A DNA stretch of 64,000 nt from Pseudodesulfovibrio profundus (GCF_900217235.1 NZ_LT907975.1:1097501-1161500), one strand, 5' to 3'; shown: positions 17,932-28,254, counted from the stretch's first letter. Translations and numbers: made by a program. The notes: a model not told the origin generated them from the letters alone.

Positions 17932-18640
17932 GGGGCTGTACCAGATAACTAGCCCATATGTCTTCTAACCCACTGTTTCAGTTGTTTAAACTGGCTTCGC
18001 GGATTGCTGTTATTAAAACGCCACTCGCATTCCTTTAAAAACAGAGAAAAATGCTTGGTTGGAATGCCGTTGAATTTCCTCATATGGCGTTTGGCCTGGT
18101 TCCAAAAATTCTCGATTCCATTGATGTGGTTGTGGCTATCTGCAAACAGCTTCGAGTGGTTGATTCGGAAGTGTTTGAACGCTGACACATCAAGGACATT
18201 GTAGCCATACCAGCAGTCCGAGTAAACCACACTGTCTGGCTGGATTCTTTCCTGAATAATGGGAAGCAAGGTTTTACCTTTCGCATCAGGAATCACCTGT
18301 GTATAGACCTTCCCGCCCCTTTTAAGGATTCCAAAAACAGGAACCTTACCAGCCGCCCCACGTCCTCTTTTGCCCTTTCGCTTGCCACCGAAGTAGCTCT
18401 CATCGACCTCAAATTCGCCAAAATCCATCCCTTCACAGGACTCTTCTACCGCTATGATTTCCCGGAGCCGGTGAAAGTAATAGGCGGCTGTTTTGACGTT
18501 CACACCAACCAGATCGGCAGCGCAACGAGCTGTCGTGCCAGCCACAAAATGTTCGATTAAACGAAGCTGCTTGTCCTTGCTCAAACGACTTTTTCGCATT
18601 GCCATACCGATAACCCAAAGGAGTTATCTGGTACAGCCCC
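17932..18640 (-). mobile_element. IS1595-family element, copy A (709 bp)
   Basis: The terminal inverted repeats GGGGCTGTACCAGATAAC are flanked by the 8-bp direct repeat TATATTTT (17924-17931 and 18641-18648). An apparently identical copy sits at 58963-59671. It lies in the non-coding stretch before the phospholipase D gene, only 140 bp from IS5 copy 1. Confidence 0.93.
17949..18605 (-). CDS. IS1595-family transposase, copy A
   Basis: The 218-residue ISXO2-like transposase has an N-terminal helix-turn-helix (residues 8-55), the catalytic Asp in EVDESYFGGKRKGKRGRG and YSDCWYGY, and the third acidic or amide position in HINGIENFWNQAKRHMRKFNG. Length is typical of the IS1016-like group. It appears intact. 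Confidence 0.9.
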   Translation of the reverse strand: MAMRKSRLSKDKQLRLIEHFVAGTTARCAADLVGVNVKTAAYYFHRLREIIAVEESCEGMDFGEFEVDESYFGGKRKGKRGRGAAGKVPVFGILKRGGKVYTQVIPDAKGKTLLPIIQERIQPDSVVYSDCWYGYNVLDVSAFKHFRINHSKLFADSHNHINGIENFWNQAKRHMRKFNGIPTKHFSLFLKECEWRFNNSNPRSQFKQLKQWVRRHMG

Positions 18641-18875
18641 TATATTTTTAGGAATGCGCCTTTGTATCAAAAGCACTATCAGATGTATTTACCCCAACCC
18701 TTTACGCCAATGAATCAGACAGCTATGCAATAAGAAACTGCATATGACACGGTTCAAATTGCATCTTTACGATTTTCACACACCTACATGATTTGGTGTT
18801 GCTTACCCTTTGTGATAATATGTACTAGTTTACTCTAGTAAGTACAATCAATCACAGTTCATCAAGGACGACATA

Positions 18876-20999
18876 ATGGAAGATAAAGACGATATTCTCT
18901 TCACCCCGGAAGGGGCAACAATGGCAGAAGCAAGCCGTGCCGCATTTCTTGTTGATGCCTGCGCATATTTTAGCGCCCTGTCCGAAGCAATCAGGAACGC
19001 TGAAAGAAGCATCCTGATTGCCGGATGGGATATTGACTCACGCATCAAGCTGGATCCAGTCAATAGCGACGAGAAGCTCTACGAATTGCTGAACAAATGC
19101 GTAGAAGAACGACCGGACCTGCATATACATGTTCTCATATGGGATTACCCGCTTGCCTACAGCTTGGACCGGGAACCCATGCAGCAACTGAATTTCCCGC
19201 TCAAAACGCATGAAAACATCCATTATCAGGCCGACTCGGCACTGCCGCTTGGGTCATCCCACCACCAGAAGATTGTCGTCATTGATGACAAGATAGCCTT
19301 TGTCGGAGGTATCGACCTCACCGCAGGAAGATGGGATCGGCCCGGTCATCCTCCCTTCGAAGAGCACAGGGTCAAACCCGATGGCAGCCACTACCTGCCC
19401 TATCATGACATTCAGATGCTCATTGAAGGTGAACCCGTGGCTCGGATCGGAGACATTGTTCGTAAACGCTGGGAGTGGGCAACCGACGAAGAGCTGTCGC
19501 CACCCCAAAAAACCGAAGGCACCCCGTGGCCCGCCTCTGTAGATCCGGACATGGAGAACGAAAATGTCGTTACCGCCATGACCTTGCCTGCTTTTCGAGG
19601 CAGACAGGCGCGGCGTGAGGTGGAGTCGCTCTACCTGCACCAAATCGCCCGAGCAAAAAAAACCATCTACATTGAGAATCAGTATTTCACCTCTACAAGC
19701 ATACGCGATGCACTGATAGAACGGCTGCAAAGCCACGACTGCCCGGAAATACTGATCATCCTCCCTCAGATGACAACCGGATTACTCGAGCAGCTTGTCA
19801 TGGAACCACTCCAGTCCGAAGTGCTCGACACCTTGGCTGAACAGGACAAACACAACAAGCTGGCAGTCTATTGCCCGTTCGGTGACGAGGATTCCTGCAT
19901 TGCCATCAAGGTGCACTCAAAGATCATGATAATTGACGATGAGTTTATCACCGTGGGATCGGCGAATCTCAACGATCGATCCATGGGCTTGGATTCCGAG
20001 TGTAATCTCGCTTTTGGATCAAAGGAGATCACCAATACACTTGCTCATTTCCGCCACCGCCTGATGGCACATCACATAGGGATTCCCATGGATCAGGTCA
20101 CAGACATGGAGCCTGAAAAAGGCATGCTGGGAACGGTCGAAGAACTGAGCCGCCCCACTGGCAGGCTCGTCATCGAGCCCAAAACCCGAAACGAAAATCC
20201 GCTCCCTGTTGACCCGGAGCTCATCCGGGAATTCGACACATCGCACCCAGGAGAATATGACACCATCATGGACGACTATTCGAGCTCTGAGAATTCCGAG
20301 CGAAGTTACCTTAGCTTCATGGGATTCGGCGCCATTTTGGCGGGGTTCATCATTCTGGCACTGCTTTGGCGTTTCACTCCATTGTCAGAGTACGCCACGC
20401 CTGATGCACTGCTACACTGGGCCGAACAGGTCCAAAAAATGCCCATGTCTCCGGTTCTCGCCATCCTGTGTTTTGTGGTTGGCGGCTTCATACTGTTCCC
20501 GGTCACTTTGCTTATCGTGCTGACCGCCAGTATTTTCTCCCCTGTGATGGCTTTCTTCATATCACTGGCAGGCTGTCTGGCTTCGGCTCTTTCCGTATAT
20601 TATGTGGGCGAGTTGCTCGGACACAAGCAGATCAAGCGGCTTGCCGGATCAAAAGTAAAGGAAATCAGTGAACGTTTGGGCAAGCATGGACTGGCATCCA
20701 TCGTCGTGACACGAGTGGTACCGGTTGCTCCCTATTCCGTTATCAACCTTGTGGCCGGTGCCTCACACATCAAGCTGAGTACATTTCTGCTCGGCACGGT
20801 TCTGGGCATGGGCCCCGGTATTGTTGCCATGACGTTGTTCGGAGCACAGTTGATCAATACGTTACGCAACCCGGGTCCCGGTACCCTTGCCATACTCATC
20901 GGCATCGTACTGCTTGTCGTGGTAGCTGGGACGTTGGTCAGACGCCGACTCAAGCGAATGAGGGATGATTCCGATTCAACGGAGGAGTCCCAATCGTGA
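18876..20999 (+). CDS. Phospholipase D-like / VTT membrane domain fusion
   Basis: A 707-residue two-part protein. Residues 30-430 form a phospholipase D-like enzyme with two catalytic HKD motifs: HHQKIVVIDDKIAFVGG (about residue 128) and HSKIMIIDDEFITVGSANLNDRSM (about residue 346). Residues 485-695 form a VTT/DedA-type membrane domain (SNARE-associated PF09335 type) with the ARG-type segment VTRVVPVAPYSVINLVAGAS. Enzymes of this build make or remodel anionic phospholipids (cardiolipin synthase-like) or act as phospholipase D. It overlaps the next gene by 4 bp, so the two form an operon. Confidence 0.88.
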   Translation: MEDKDDILFTPEGATMAEASRAAFLVDACAYFSALSEAIRNAERSILIAGWDIDSRIKLDPVNSDEKLYELLNKCVEERPDLHIHVLIWDYPLAYSLDREPMQQLNFPLKTHENIHYQADSALPLGSSHHQKIVVIDDKIAFVGGIDLTAGRWDRPGHPPFEEHRVKPDGSHYLPYHDIQMLIEGEPVARIGDIVRKRWEWATDEELSPPQKTEGTPWPASVDPDMENENVVTAMTLPAFRGRQARREVESLYLHQIARAKKTIYIENQYFTSTSIRDALIERLQSHDCPEILIILPQMTTGLLEQLVMEPLQSEVLDTLAEQDKHNKLAVYCPFGDEDSCIAIKVHSKIMIIDDEFITVGSANLNDRSMGLDSECNLAFGSKEITNTLAHFRHRLMAHHIGIPMDQVTDMEPEKGMLGTVEELSRPTGRLVIEPKTRNENPLPVDPELIREFDTSHPGEYDTIMDDYSSSENSERSYLSFMGFGAILAGFIILALLWRFTPLSEYATPDALLHWAEQVQKMPMSPVLAILCFVVGGFILFPVTLLIVLTASIFSPVMAFFISLAGCLASALSVYYVGELLGHKQIKRLAGSKVKEISERLGKHGLASIVVTRVVPVAPYSVINLVAGASHIKLSTFLLGTVLGMGPGIVAMTLFGAQLINTLRNPGPGTLAILIGIVLLVVVAGTLVRRRLKRMRDDSDSTEESQS

Positions 21000-21733
21000 C
21001 CCGTCCCCTGCCAGCGCAGCATCTTCGTGTTGCGACCTACAACATACACAGTTGGCAAGGCATGGATGGAAAACGAGACCCTGATCGTATTTTCGAGGCT
21101 GTTGCCCACCTGGATGCCGACCTACTGGCTCTTCAGGAGGTAATATCTCCACAAGACACATCAGCCGCCTGCCCACTCCGGGAAATGGCGTCCAGACAAG
21201 GGTATCATGTAACCTACGGCCACACGTTACTTCGCCAGGACTCCCACTACGGCAATGCGCTGCTGAGCAGGAAAGAGCCTGTCCGCGTGCTGCGACATGA
21301 CCTCAGCTTCCCCGAGCGAGAACCCCGAGGAGCACTGGAAACCATATTCTCGTATGATGGGGTAACCGTAAAAGCTGTTGCAACCCACTTGGGGCTGAAT
21401 CCCAAAGAGCGGGCATACCAAATGGACAGACTTTTCCCGCTACTGGCTGCCAAAGATGCTGACATAACCCTGTTCCTTGGAGACTTTAACGATTGGTACG
21501 CCTGGAGCGCAGTGCGTCGACGCATACGAGGACTTTTCGGACCACAACCACAACCACGAACCTTTCCAAGCATTTTCCCTATACTTGCACTGGATAAAGT
21601 ACATGTCAGACCAACGAGCCGACTTGAAGAAGTCACGCCAATTCGAACCGACAAGACGAAAAAAGCGTCGGACCATCTTCCGCTAGTAGCAACCGTGGAC
21701 ATAACTCAAGAGAGCGCCTCAAACGCTGATTGA
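20996..21733 (+). CDS. Endonuclease/exonuclease/phosphatase family protein
   Basis: EEP-fold hydrolase of 245 residues. Motifs: RVATYNIHSW (N-terminus), ALQEV with the metal Glu (residue about 46), THLGLN, LGDFNDW and the C-terminal ASDHLPLVATV. It overlaps the PLD/VTT gene by GTGA. The same pairing is seen in bacterial cardiolipin synthase B clusters, where an EEP protein accompanies the PLD enzyme; a phosphatase or phosphodiesterase acting on lipid-derived phosphate is therefore plausible. Confidence 0.87.
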   Translation: MTRPLPAQHLRVATYNIHSWQGMDGKRDPDRIFEAVAHLDADLLALQEVISPQDTSAACPLREMASRQGYHVTYGHTLLRQDSHYGNALLSRKEPVRVLRHDLSFPEREPRGALETIFSYDGVTVKAVATHLGLNPKERAYQMDRLFPLLAAKDADITLFLGDFNDWYAWSAVRRRIRGLFGPQPQPRTFPSIFPILALDKVHVRPTSRLEEVTPIRTDKTKKASDHLPLVATVDITQESASNAD

Positions 21734-22128
21734 ATTCAATGCAGATCAATCGGAGAAATCAAACTCGCTGAGTTGGTTCAACAGCCAGTGTTCCGCTATT
21801 TCTCAGGTGGTCCTTGTTGCTCCAACACCCGCATAACAGCAAGGACGTATCCCAGGTGAGTAAATGCCTGCGGATAGTTCCCCAGAAGCATCCCTTTTTT
21901 GGGATCATACTCTTCGGCAAAAAGGCCTAGCGGGTTGGCGGTTTCTTCAATGCGTTTGAGCAATGTTTGCGCCTCTTCCAGACGCCCCATTTCCGCCATG
22001 CACTGAGCGAGCCAGCAATTGCAGATGAGGAAAACACCCTCGCCTCCCTCGATGCCTGCGCTTTCCCCCGAAATTCGGACCACCGGTTAAGGTGGAGTCA
22101 GCGTCCTTAAACCGATAAGGAAGGACGC

Positions 22129-22407
22129 ATGACAAAGAGCAGCAAAAGACGGAAACATTCGGACAAGTTTAAGGCCAAGGTCGCACTTGAGGCGATTCGT
22201 GGCGTGAAGACGCTTGCGCAACTGGCTGCGGAGTACAAAGTGCACCCCAATCAGATTTCCACGTGGAAGCGGCAGCTCCTTGAGAATGTCGATGACATCT
22301 TTTCCAGTGGCAAGAAAGCCAAAAGCCAGGAGGAGATAACCGCACCGTTATTTGAGGAGATCGGTCGGCTCAAGATGGACATCAAGTGGCTTGAAAAAAA
22401 GTTGTAA
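22129..22407 (+). CDS. IS3-family transposase OrfA
   Basis: The 92-residue protein has a helix-turn-helix (FKAKVALEAIRGVKTLAQLAAEYKVHPNQISTWKRQ) and a C-terminal leucine-zipper-like coiled coil. Near its end is a run of seven A and a G (22394-22401), a classic minus-one slippage site leading into the orfB frame. Confidence 0.88.
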   Translation: MTKSSKRRKHSDKFKAKVALEAIRGVKTLAQLAAEYKVHPNQISTWKRQLLENVDDIFSSGKKAKSQEEITAPLFEEIGRLKMDIKWLEKKL

Positions 22408-22421
22408 GCCTGCCGCTTGAG

Positions 22422-23249
22422 GTGCGCCGCCAGTGGATCAAACCAGATCGGGAGTATTCCATCCGGCGGCAATGCAAGTTGGCAGGCATTTCCCGTTCGG
22501 GATTTTACTACAAGCCTGTAGCCGAATCCGATGAAAATTTGGCCCTGATGCGTCTGATCGACGAGCAGTACCTGCGTCAGCCTGATTACGGCTCGCCGCG
22601 CATGACAGATTGGCTGAGGACACAAGGGCATCAGGTCAACCACAAGCGGGTTGAGCGACTGATGCAGATGATGGGCTTGCAGGCCATTACTCCAGGGCCG
22701 CATACGAGTGTCCCCAACCCGGAGCATCCCGTGTTTCCTTATCTGCTGAAAGGAGTTGCCATTGAACGAAAAAATCAAGTCTGGAGCGCTGATATCACCT
22801 ACATCCCCATGCAGCGCGGCTTTCTGTACCTGGTGGCAGTGATAGACTGGTGGAGCCGCTTCGTGCTGGCTTGGGAGCTATCGAACTCGATGGATAGTTC
22901 TTTCTGCGTGGATGCGCTCAACAAGGCTTTGCGCATCTCTACGCCGGAGGTGTTCAACACGGACCAGGGAGCGCAGTTCACGAGTCGTGAATTTACCGGA
23001 GTTCTGCAGAGCAAGGGAATTGCAATCAGCATGGACGGCAAAGGTCGCGCAATCGACAACGTCTTCATTGAGCGGCTGTGGTGGACGGTGAAATATGAGG
23101 ATATTTACCCCAGGGCGTACTGTGATGGGATCGAGCTATACCATGGGCTTACGCGCTATTTTCGGTACTACAACGAGGAGCGCGGTCATTCGTCGTTGGA
23201 CAAAAGAACTCCCGCTGACGTATACAGGGGCAACTTGAATGTTCATTGA
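22422..23249 (+). CDS. IS3-family transposase OrfB (integrase core)
   Basis: The 275-residue rve-type integrase carries the DDE triad: Asp in WSADITYIP, Asp in FNTDQGAQFTS and Glu in FIERLWWTVKYED. The frame is minus one relative to OrfA and is open back to the A7G slip site, so the active enzyme is probably an OrfAB fusion. A GTG at 22422 could start OrfB alone. It looks intact. Confidence 0.9.
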   Translation: MRRQWIKPDREYSIRRQCKLAGISRSGFYYKPVAESDENLALMRLIDEQYLRQPDYGSPRMTDWLRTQGHQVNHKRVERLMQMMGLQAITPGPHTSVPNPEHPVFPYLLKGVAIERKNQVWSADITYIPMQRGFLYLVAVIDWWSRFVLAWELSNSMDSSFCVDALNKALRISTPEVFNTDQGAQFTSREFTGVLQSKGIAISMDGKGRAIDNVFIERLWWTVKYEDIYPRAYCDGIELYHGLTRYFRYYNEERGHSSLDKRTPADVYRGNLNVH

Positions 23250-25027
23250 CTTGGCTCGTAGCCGTTGCTCCGCTCCGCCCTCGGCCCTTCGGGCCGCCCC
23301 TACGGGGACGGGCTACGCTCCACAACGGCTATGGCGACCCGCCTCCTCGGAGGCACAAACTCGGACGCCGGGCTCCACCTTAAAAAGACCGATCAGTGGT
23401 CCAAAGGATGGGGGGAGGCGCAGCCATCTTCGCTGGTATACCGACGGATCAGCCCTCCATCCTGCAGTTCCTGCTGTATTGCTTCAACAGTCCCGATAAC
23501 CCTTGGATCATCAAACGGGAGAAATCCCATGATCGGAATCAACAGGCAGGAAGCGTCCAGCTCCGTGGTGTCGTAATGTTGAACAAAGGTACTGCGCTGG
23601 GCGTCAAACCCCTGTTCCAGGACTTCCTGACGAATCGCCGACATCGCCTCTTCCCAACGCTCAACATCACAATCGAAGCCATGCTGCTCGGCCATGTCCA
23701 CGCCCCGTTGCAACGCGACCCAGCACATGACCTTGGAAAAGATAAAATGTTGTGGTTCACACCTGACTTCCCAAATACCTGCATCCGGGTCCTGCCAATG
23801 CGCATGGACATATTCACAAATATCTCTGAGCACCTCCCAATGCTCCTCACTGATACTCCCGGCATGACTGATAAGACGCGAGACAACACCCATCAGCTCA
23901 CCGTAGATATCCATCTGAACCTGCCCGGCAGCCGCGTTACCAATTCTGACTGGCCGAGAATCCTTATGCCCATCAAGATGCGTCAACTCCTGCTCTTCAA
24001 GCTGACTATCCTCTCGAAGACCATACATGATTTGTAGTTCACTCTTTCTGCTTCGGTCCAGAACTGATCGCAGCCAATCAAGAAACTTTTCGGCTTCAGC
24101 GATATGACCCAGTTCATAAAATGCCTGCAACGTGAATGAAGCGTCACGTATCCATGTAAATCGGTAATCCCAATTACGGGTTCCCCCGATTTCTTCAGGC
24201 AAGGAAGTCGTCGGAGCGGCTGCCAGAACACCTGTCGGACGGTACTGAAGCAGTTTGAGAACCAGCGCAGATCGTTCAATCATTTCAGTGTACTCATCGA
24301 AACGATAATTACACTCGGTCTCGCTTCTCTCCATCCACTCCCGCCAATACTCAGTAGTATACTCCAGCGCCTGAAGCCCGGAATCCGCGGTTACGCACGC
24401 CTTATCCTCTCTGCTGCATCTCCCATCGGGAGCACTGGCCCCCAGGCGGAGCCACGCCTCTTCTCCTTCACTCATGCTCCACGTGCCGACCACTGCATCA
24501 TCATGGATTTCCAGAGGTCTGGTGGCAGTCAGAGCCAACTCCATGTCACCCCCCACAGCCACTGCTCCACCGTCCAGTTTGGAGAATGAAGTCTTCTCAC
24601 GCGCATAATCATAGGCAGGGGCAAAACGAACGCGAACCGACACCTGTCCTTTCTCCACCGTCACCCGGCGAAAAATGCGCGTCCCTTCTGCCTCTTCTGA
24701 ATCTGAATCATTGGATTGATCTTTGGTCACAGGCATGAAGTCGGTCACACGAAGCACACCAGCTCCGGTCTCCATGCGGGAAACAAGGATATTGGTTTTC
24801 TCCTCATACCGCTGAGAACACTGCAACTTATCGATTGGCACATCAGGCCCGACCGCAAAACTGCCACCTTTATCTGCATCAAGTATGGCGGCAAAAACGG
24901 ATGGAGAGTCGAGGTGGGGATAGCAGAACCAGTCGATACTCCCGTCAACTGCCACCAGCGCAACAGTTCGCAGATTACCTATGATCCCATACTCGCCAAT
25001 ATCCTTGTACATGCTCTCGTATCCCGA

Positions 25028-26380
25028 TCAGGAAAGCATATAGCGCAGAGCATAGCCAAAAGAAGGATACGCCCACGGATGGGCAAGCAATTCCTTCCGC
25101 GTCAGACCATAACGGATGGCCAACCCGAAGATGTTCGCCACCTCTTCCGCGTGCTGGCCCAGATAGTGGGCTCCCAAAATTGTACCTGTTTGCTTCTCTA
25201 CAAGCACTTTGTATTCGGCATAATCCATGCCGATGCGTTTGTGCTCCGACCATTTGGCCGCATCACCGGAATACACCGTGAAGGACTCGCCGCGTTCCCG
25301 GGCCTCTTCTTCCAGCAACCCCACAGCCATAAGCGGGGGGTCGGTGAAAACAGTTGATCCGGTTCCGCGCAAATCAGATTCCTCGCCTGCGTCATCGATA
25401 ATATTTGCGGCGATCGTATCCGCCTGCAACGCCGCGACCGGGGTCAAGGCAAGTCCTGGTTCGACGCAATCACCGGCAGCGTAAATCCGTGGATTGGTAC
25501 TCTGGAGTCGGCCATTGACCTTGATGCCTTCTGAGGATTTTTCAACGCCAACCTTGTCAAGCTGTAGCGATTCAATATTGGGAGTACGGCCTACCGCAAC
25601 AACTGCCATTGAAGCACTGAACGATTCTTTGCCGTTCTCCCCGGATGTAACAATCGAAACTCCTGACTTGGACTTCTCAACCTCATCAATGGAGTGGTTC
25701 AACAAAACGCTCACACCGTGTGATTCCATTGCCTTGACCAGTCGGCCAGCCAAATCCGGGTCGAATCCCCGCAAAACACGATCACTCCGGTTCAATATGG
25801 TCGCCTTGGCCCCGACAGCAGCGGCTACTGACGCAAACTCGAACGAGATGAAACCACCACCGATAAATATCAAGGAATCCGGCATGGTCTTGAGATTCAG
25901 GAAGTCGTCGCTTGTCAACAGCAGGTCATTCCCGGGGATATCTGGAATCTTTGGGCTGGCACCCACTCCAATCACGACATTGCGCGCCTGCAAAACTCCG
26001 TACCCCGGGACCTCGACATCGCCGTTATCATCAAAACGAGCGTCCCCCGCAATGACCGCTATGCCCGCTTTTTCCAATGAATCGCGAACCGCATCGGAAA
26101 TGGGTTCCGTCGATGTGTGTTTGTAATTCCACAGCGTATCCCAATCTATCCGCGTATCGCCCACGATGCCCTGCTTCTGCATGGAACGAACGCGCGTTAC
26201 GGCATGGGCAGTATCGGCAAAAATTTTTTTTGGCTCACACCCTCGAAGCGGACAGACACCGCCCCATCCATCTCTTTCCACAACGGCAACTCGCAGTCCG
26301 GCACTATTGCATTTTCTTGCTACTCCGCCTCCGGCAGCACCTGACCCGATAACGACGACATCATATTCTTCTTTCTTCAA
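25028..26380 (-). CDS. FAD-dependent pyridine nucleotide-disulfide oxidoreductase
   Basis: A 450-residue class I disulfide reductase-like protein (glutathione/mercuric reductase family). FAD motif VVVIGSGAAGGGVARKC; redox pair in GGVCPLRGCEPKK (two Cys five apart, in place of the usual CxNxGC); NAD(P) motif FIGGGFISFEFASVAAAVGA; second FAD motif IYAAGDC; and a C-terminal dimer domain ending HPWAYPSFGYALRYML, without the usual HPT-x-E. It starts an operon with the broken GH15 gene. The substrate cannot be told. Confidence 0.82.
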   Translation of the reverse strand: MKKEEYDVVVIGSGAAGGGVARKCNSAGLRVAVVERDGWGGVCPLRGCEPKKIFADTAHAVTRVRSMQKQGIVGDTRIDWDTLWNYKHTSTEPISDAVRDSLEKAGIAVIAGDARFDDNGDVEVPGYGVLQARNVVIGVGASPKIPDIPGNDLLLTSDDFLNLKTMPDSLIFIGGGFISFEFASVAAAVGAKATILNRSDRVLRGFDPDLAGRLVKAMESHGVSVLLNHSIDEVEKSKSGVSIVTSGENGKESFSASMAVVAVGRTPNIESLQLDKVGVEKSSEGIKVNGRLQSTNPRIYAAGDCVEPGLALTPVAALQADTIAANIIDDAGEESDLRGTGSTVFTDPPLMAVGLLEEEARERGESFTVYSGDAAKWSEHKRIGMDYAEYKVLVEKQTGTILGAHYLGQHAEEVANIFGLAIRYGLTRKELLAHPWAYPSFGYALRYMLS

Positions 26381-26560
26381 TTGGGACCTCCGTTGGTGTG
26401 GATGTATCTCCAGGCAGTGACTTCATGGTCACAGTCCAATCATTGCATATTTACTCCCATACTCACATAAAACGGGGGAAAGTAAAGGCAAAACGACTCC
26501 TTGCACAACAAGTCGCCTGTTGTACTCGTGCAATCAGCTATTTTGAAGGAACTGGAGGAG

Positions 26561-27400
26561 CTACCTGGAAAGTCGCTGTCTGAGTGAAAGAGGGTAATCG
26601 GTTATGATCCCGAAGCAGCCGCCACTGGCAAGACTGACCGCCCTATCCATGTCGTTCACCGTATAGGGTGCCACCCGAATCCCGTGCTCCATCAATCTAC
26701 TAACCAGCGCCACATCAATCATTTGATAATCGGGATGATAGCAGGTGCATCCAAATCGCTGAAGGTAGGCAACAATATCTTCCGGATGTTTATTTTCCAC
26801 CAGAACAGCTAATGGAATTTCAGGGTATCTGGCTTTCATTTCAGCCAGGTAGTCGTGATTGAATGAAGAAATGAGAACAAGGTCCTGGACGTTCAATTCA
26901 TGCACGATGTCGACAACATCACCAACGATAGACAGATCATCCGCGGCACCGGCCTGATTTTTGATTTCAACGTTTACTGGCAGGTTATGTTTTCGCGAGA
27001 AGGCAAGGGCCTCTTTCAATGAAGGGATACGCTGCCCACGCATCAAGTCCAAATCGTTAGCCGACATCTCTCCAGCCGCAATAGTGCCAAAGGGATCGCT
27101 TGTTATGAACCATGATCCGGCATCGAGCTTCTGGAGTTCATCCCAAGTATAGTCACGTATTCGCCTTGAGCGTCGGTCAGAGAAATCCGGATGGGTGGAG
27201 ATATCCGTGGTGCGGTCAAGGACATCATCATGGAATACCACCAGCGTGCCGTCAGCGACTTTGTGAACATCAAGCTCCCAGTAATCGGCACCAAACTCAA
27301 GACCTCGCTGTGCAGCCAGCATTGTGTTCTCCGGAGCATGGGCCCGAGCGCCACGGTGAGCACATACATATCCGGATTGTGGCAGATGGTCGAAAAACAC
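26561..27400 (-). CDS. Glycerophosphodiester phosphodiesterase
   Basis: GDPD-family TIM-barrel enzyme of 279 residues hydrolysing glycerophosphodiesters to glycerol-3-phosphate and an alcohol. The catalytic segments are plain: HRGARAHAPENT (residues 15-26), ELDVHKVADGTLVVFHDD (residues 42-59) and VNVEIKN. There is no signal peptide, so it is cytoplasmic (UgpQ-like). It begins at the stop of the inner-membrane permease gene and is the last gene of a PotABCD-like transporter operon, which suggests that the transporter imports a phosphodiester such as glycerophosphocholine. Confidence 0.9.
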   Translation of the reverse strand: MFFDHLPQSGYVCAHRGARAHAPENTMLAAQRGLEFGADYWELDVHKVADGTLVVFHDDVLDRTTDISTHPDFSDRRSRRIRDYTWDELQKLDAGSWFITSDPFGTIAAGEMSANDLDLMRGQRIPSLKEALAFSRKHNLPVNVEIKNQAGAADDLSIVGDVVDIVHELNVQDLVLISSFNHDYLAEMKARYPEIPLAVLVENKHPEDIVAYLQRFGCTCYHPDYQMIDVALVSRLMEHGIRVAPYTVNDMDRAVSLASGGCFGIITDYPLSLRQRLSR

Positions 27401-28254
27401 TACTCACCTCGTTTGGTGAAATAGAAATTGGCCAATGCCATCAACGATGTGCCGACAATCAACAACAGGGAAACCGCATTGATAACCGGGGTACTTCCGT
27501 CCCGAACCTGCAAGTACAGATTAATGGGGAGTGTCGGTTCCGATCCGACGAGGAACAACGTGGTGTTGAAGTTTTCAAAACTCATCAAAAAGGCCACGGC
27601 TCCGGCGCCGATTATGGCCGGACGCAGGAACTTCAATGTGATGTGCCAAATAACACCAAGCTGTGTGGCTCCGAGGTTCAGCGCAGCCTCCTCCAAAGAA
27701 TGGTCGAATTTGCGAAGCCGTGCGGAAACCACAAGAGTGACGAACGTCGTGATGAAAGAGAACTGACCTACGACAACCAGCCAGAAGCTGGGGCGAAACA
27801 ATTCCACATCGATACCGAAGTTCATATCAAAATACGTCCCAGCCGTATTGGCAGCCAGGAGCAGCGAGATACCCAGAATAACGCCTGGAATAACCAGCGG
27901 CGCGAGCATCAGAAAATACAGTACCCCCTTGAAGCGAAACTCTTCCTGCTCGAACAGGAAGCTGGCGCACGTCCCCACGACAACACTCAGGATGGAAACG
28001 AAAAAGGCCGTCTTGAAACTCGTCATAATGGCACGCAGATTCTGGTCGTCATGGAAAAGACCGACCCGATCCGGTCCATCAGCCACAAACCAGTCGAGGC
28101 TAAATCCCTGCCATGGCAAGGACGGAAAATTGGAATCATTGAACGCCAGCACACAGGTGACGACAAGCGGTGCAAAAAGGAATATAAAATACAATACAAT
28201 AAAACAGTTGAATGAAAAGTCGTATGTTTTGCTACGTGGCAGAGAGCGAATCAT
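27400..28254 (-). CDS. ABC transporter permease, PotC-like
   Basis: Inner-membrane permease (284 residues) with six hydrophobic segments and the EAA loop EEAALNLGATQLGVIWHITLKFLRPAI at about residue 170. It is the second permease of a spermidine/putrescine-type importer. It overlaps the first permease by 4 bp and touches the GDPD gene at its 3' end. Confidence 0.88.
   Translation of the reverse strand: MIRSLPRSKTYDFSFNCFIVLYFIFLFAPLVVTCVLAFNDSNFPSLPWQGFSLDWFVADGPDRVGLFHDDQNLRAIMTSFKTAFFVSILSVVVGTCASFLFEQEEFRFKGVLYFLMLAPLVIPGVILGISLLLAANTAGTYFDMNFGIDVELFRPSFWLVVVGQFSFITTFVTLVVSARLRKFDHSLEEAALNLGATQLGVIWHITLKFLRPAIIGAGAVAFLMSFENFNTTLFLVGSEPTLPINLYLQVRDGSTPVINAVSLLLIVGTSLMALANFYFTKRGE

Larger units (their letters stand above)
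22057..23422 (+). mobile_element. IS3-family element in the GH15 gene (1366 bp)
   Basis: The ends TGCGCTTTCCCCC and (reverse) TGCGCCTCCCCCC are imperfect inverted repeats, flanked by the 3-bp direct repeat GCC (22054-22056 and 23423-23425). Two overlapping-phase transposase frames fill most of it. About 170 bp of GC-rich hairpin-prone DNA follow orfB. Confidence 0.92.
21796..25012 (-). pseudogene. GH15 glucoamylase/trehalase-like gene, split by an IS3-family element
   Basis: The 5' part is 25012-23426 and the 3' part is 22056-21796. Removing the IS and one GCC target copy joins ...TSEDG to IEGGEGVF... in frame and gives a normal 615-residue glycoside hydrolase family 15 protein. The opening YGIIGNLRTVALVAVDGSIDWFCYPHLDSPSVFAA is typical of the bacterial trehalase/glucoamylase group. 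The (alpha/alpha) barrel region has GGTRNWDYRFTWIRDASFTLQAF with the conserved Trp-Asp-Tyr-Arg, and the C-terminal fragment NCWLAQCMAEMGR...LFAEEYD holds the second catalytic acid region. The split removes that Glu from the main fragment, so the enzyme should be inactive. It is co-transcribed with the flavoprotein gene upstream (15 bp gap). Confidence 0.92.
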
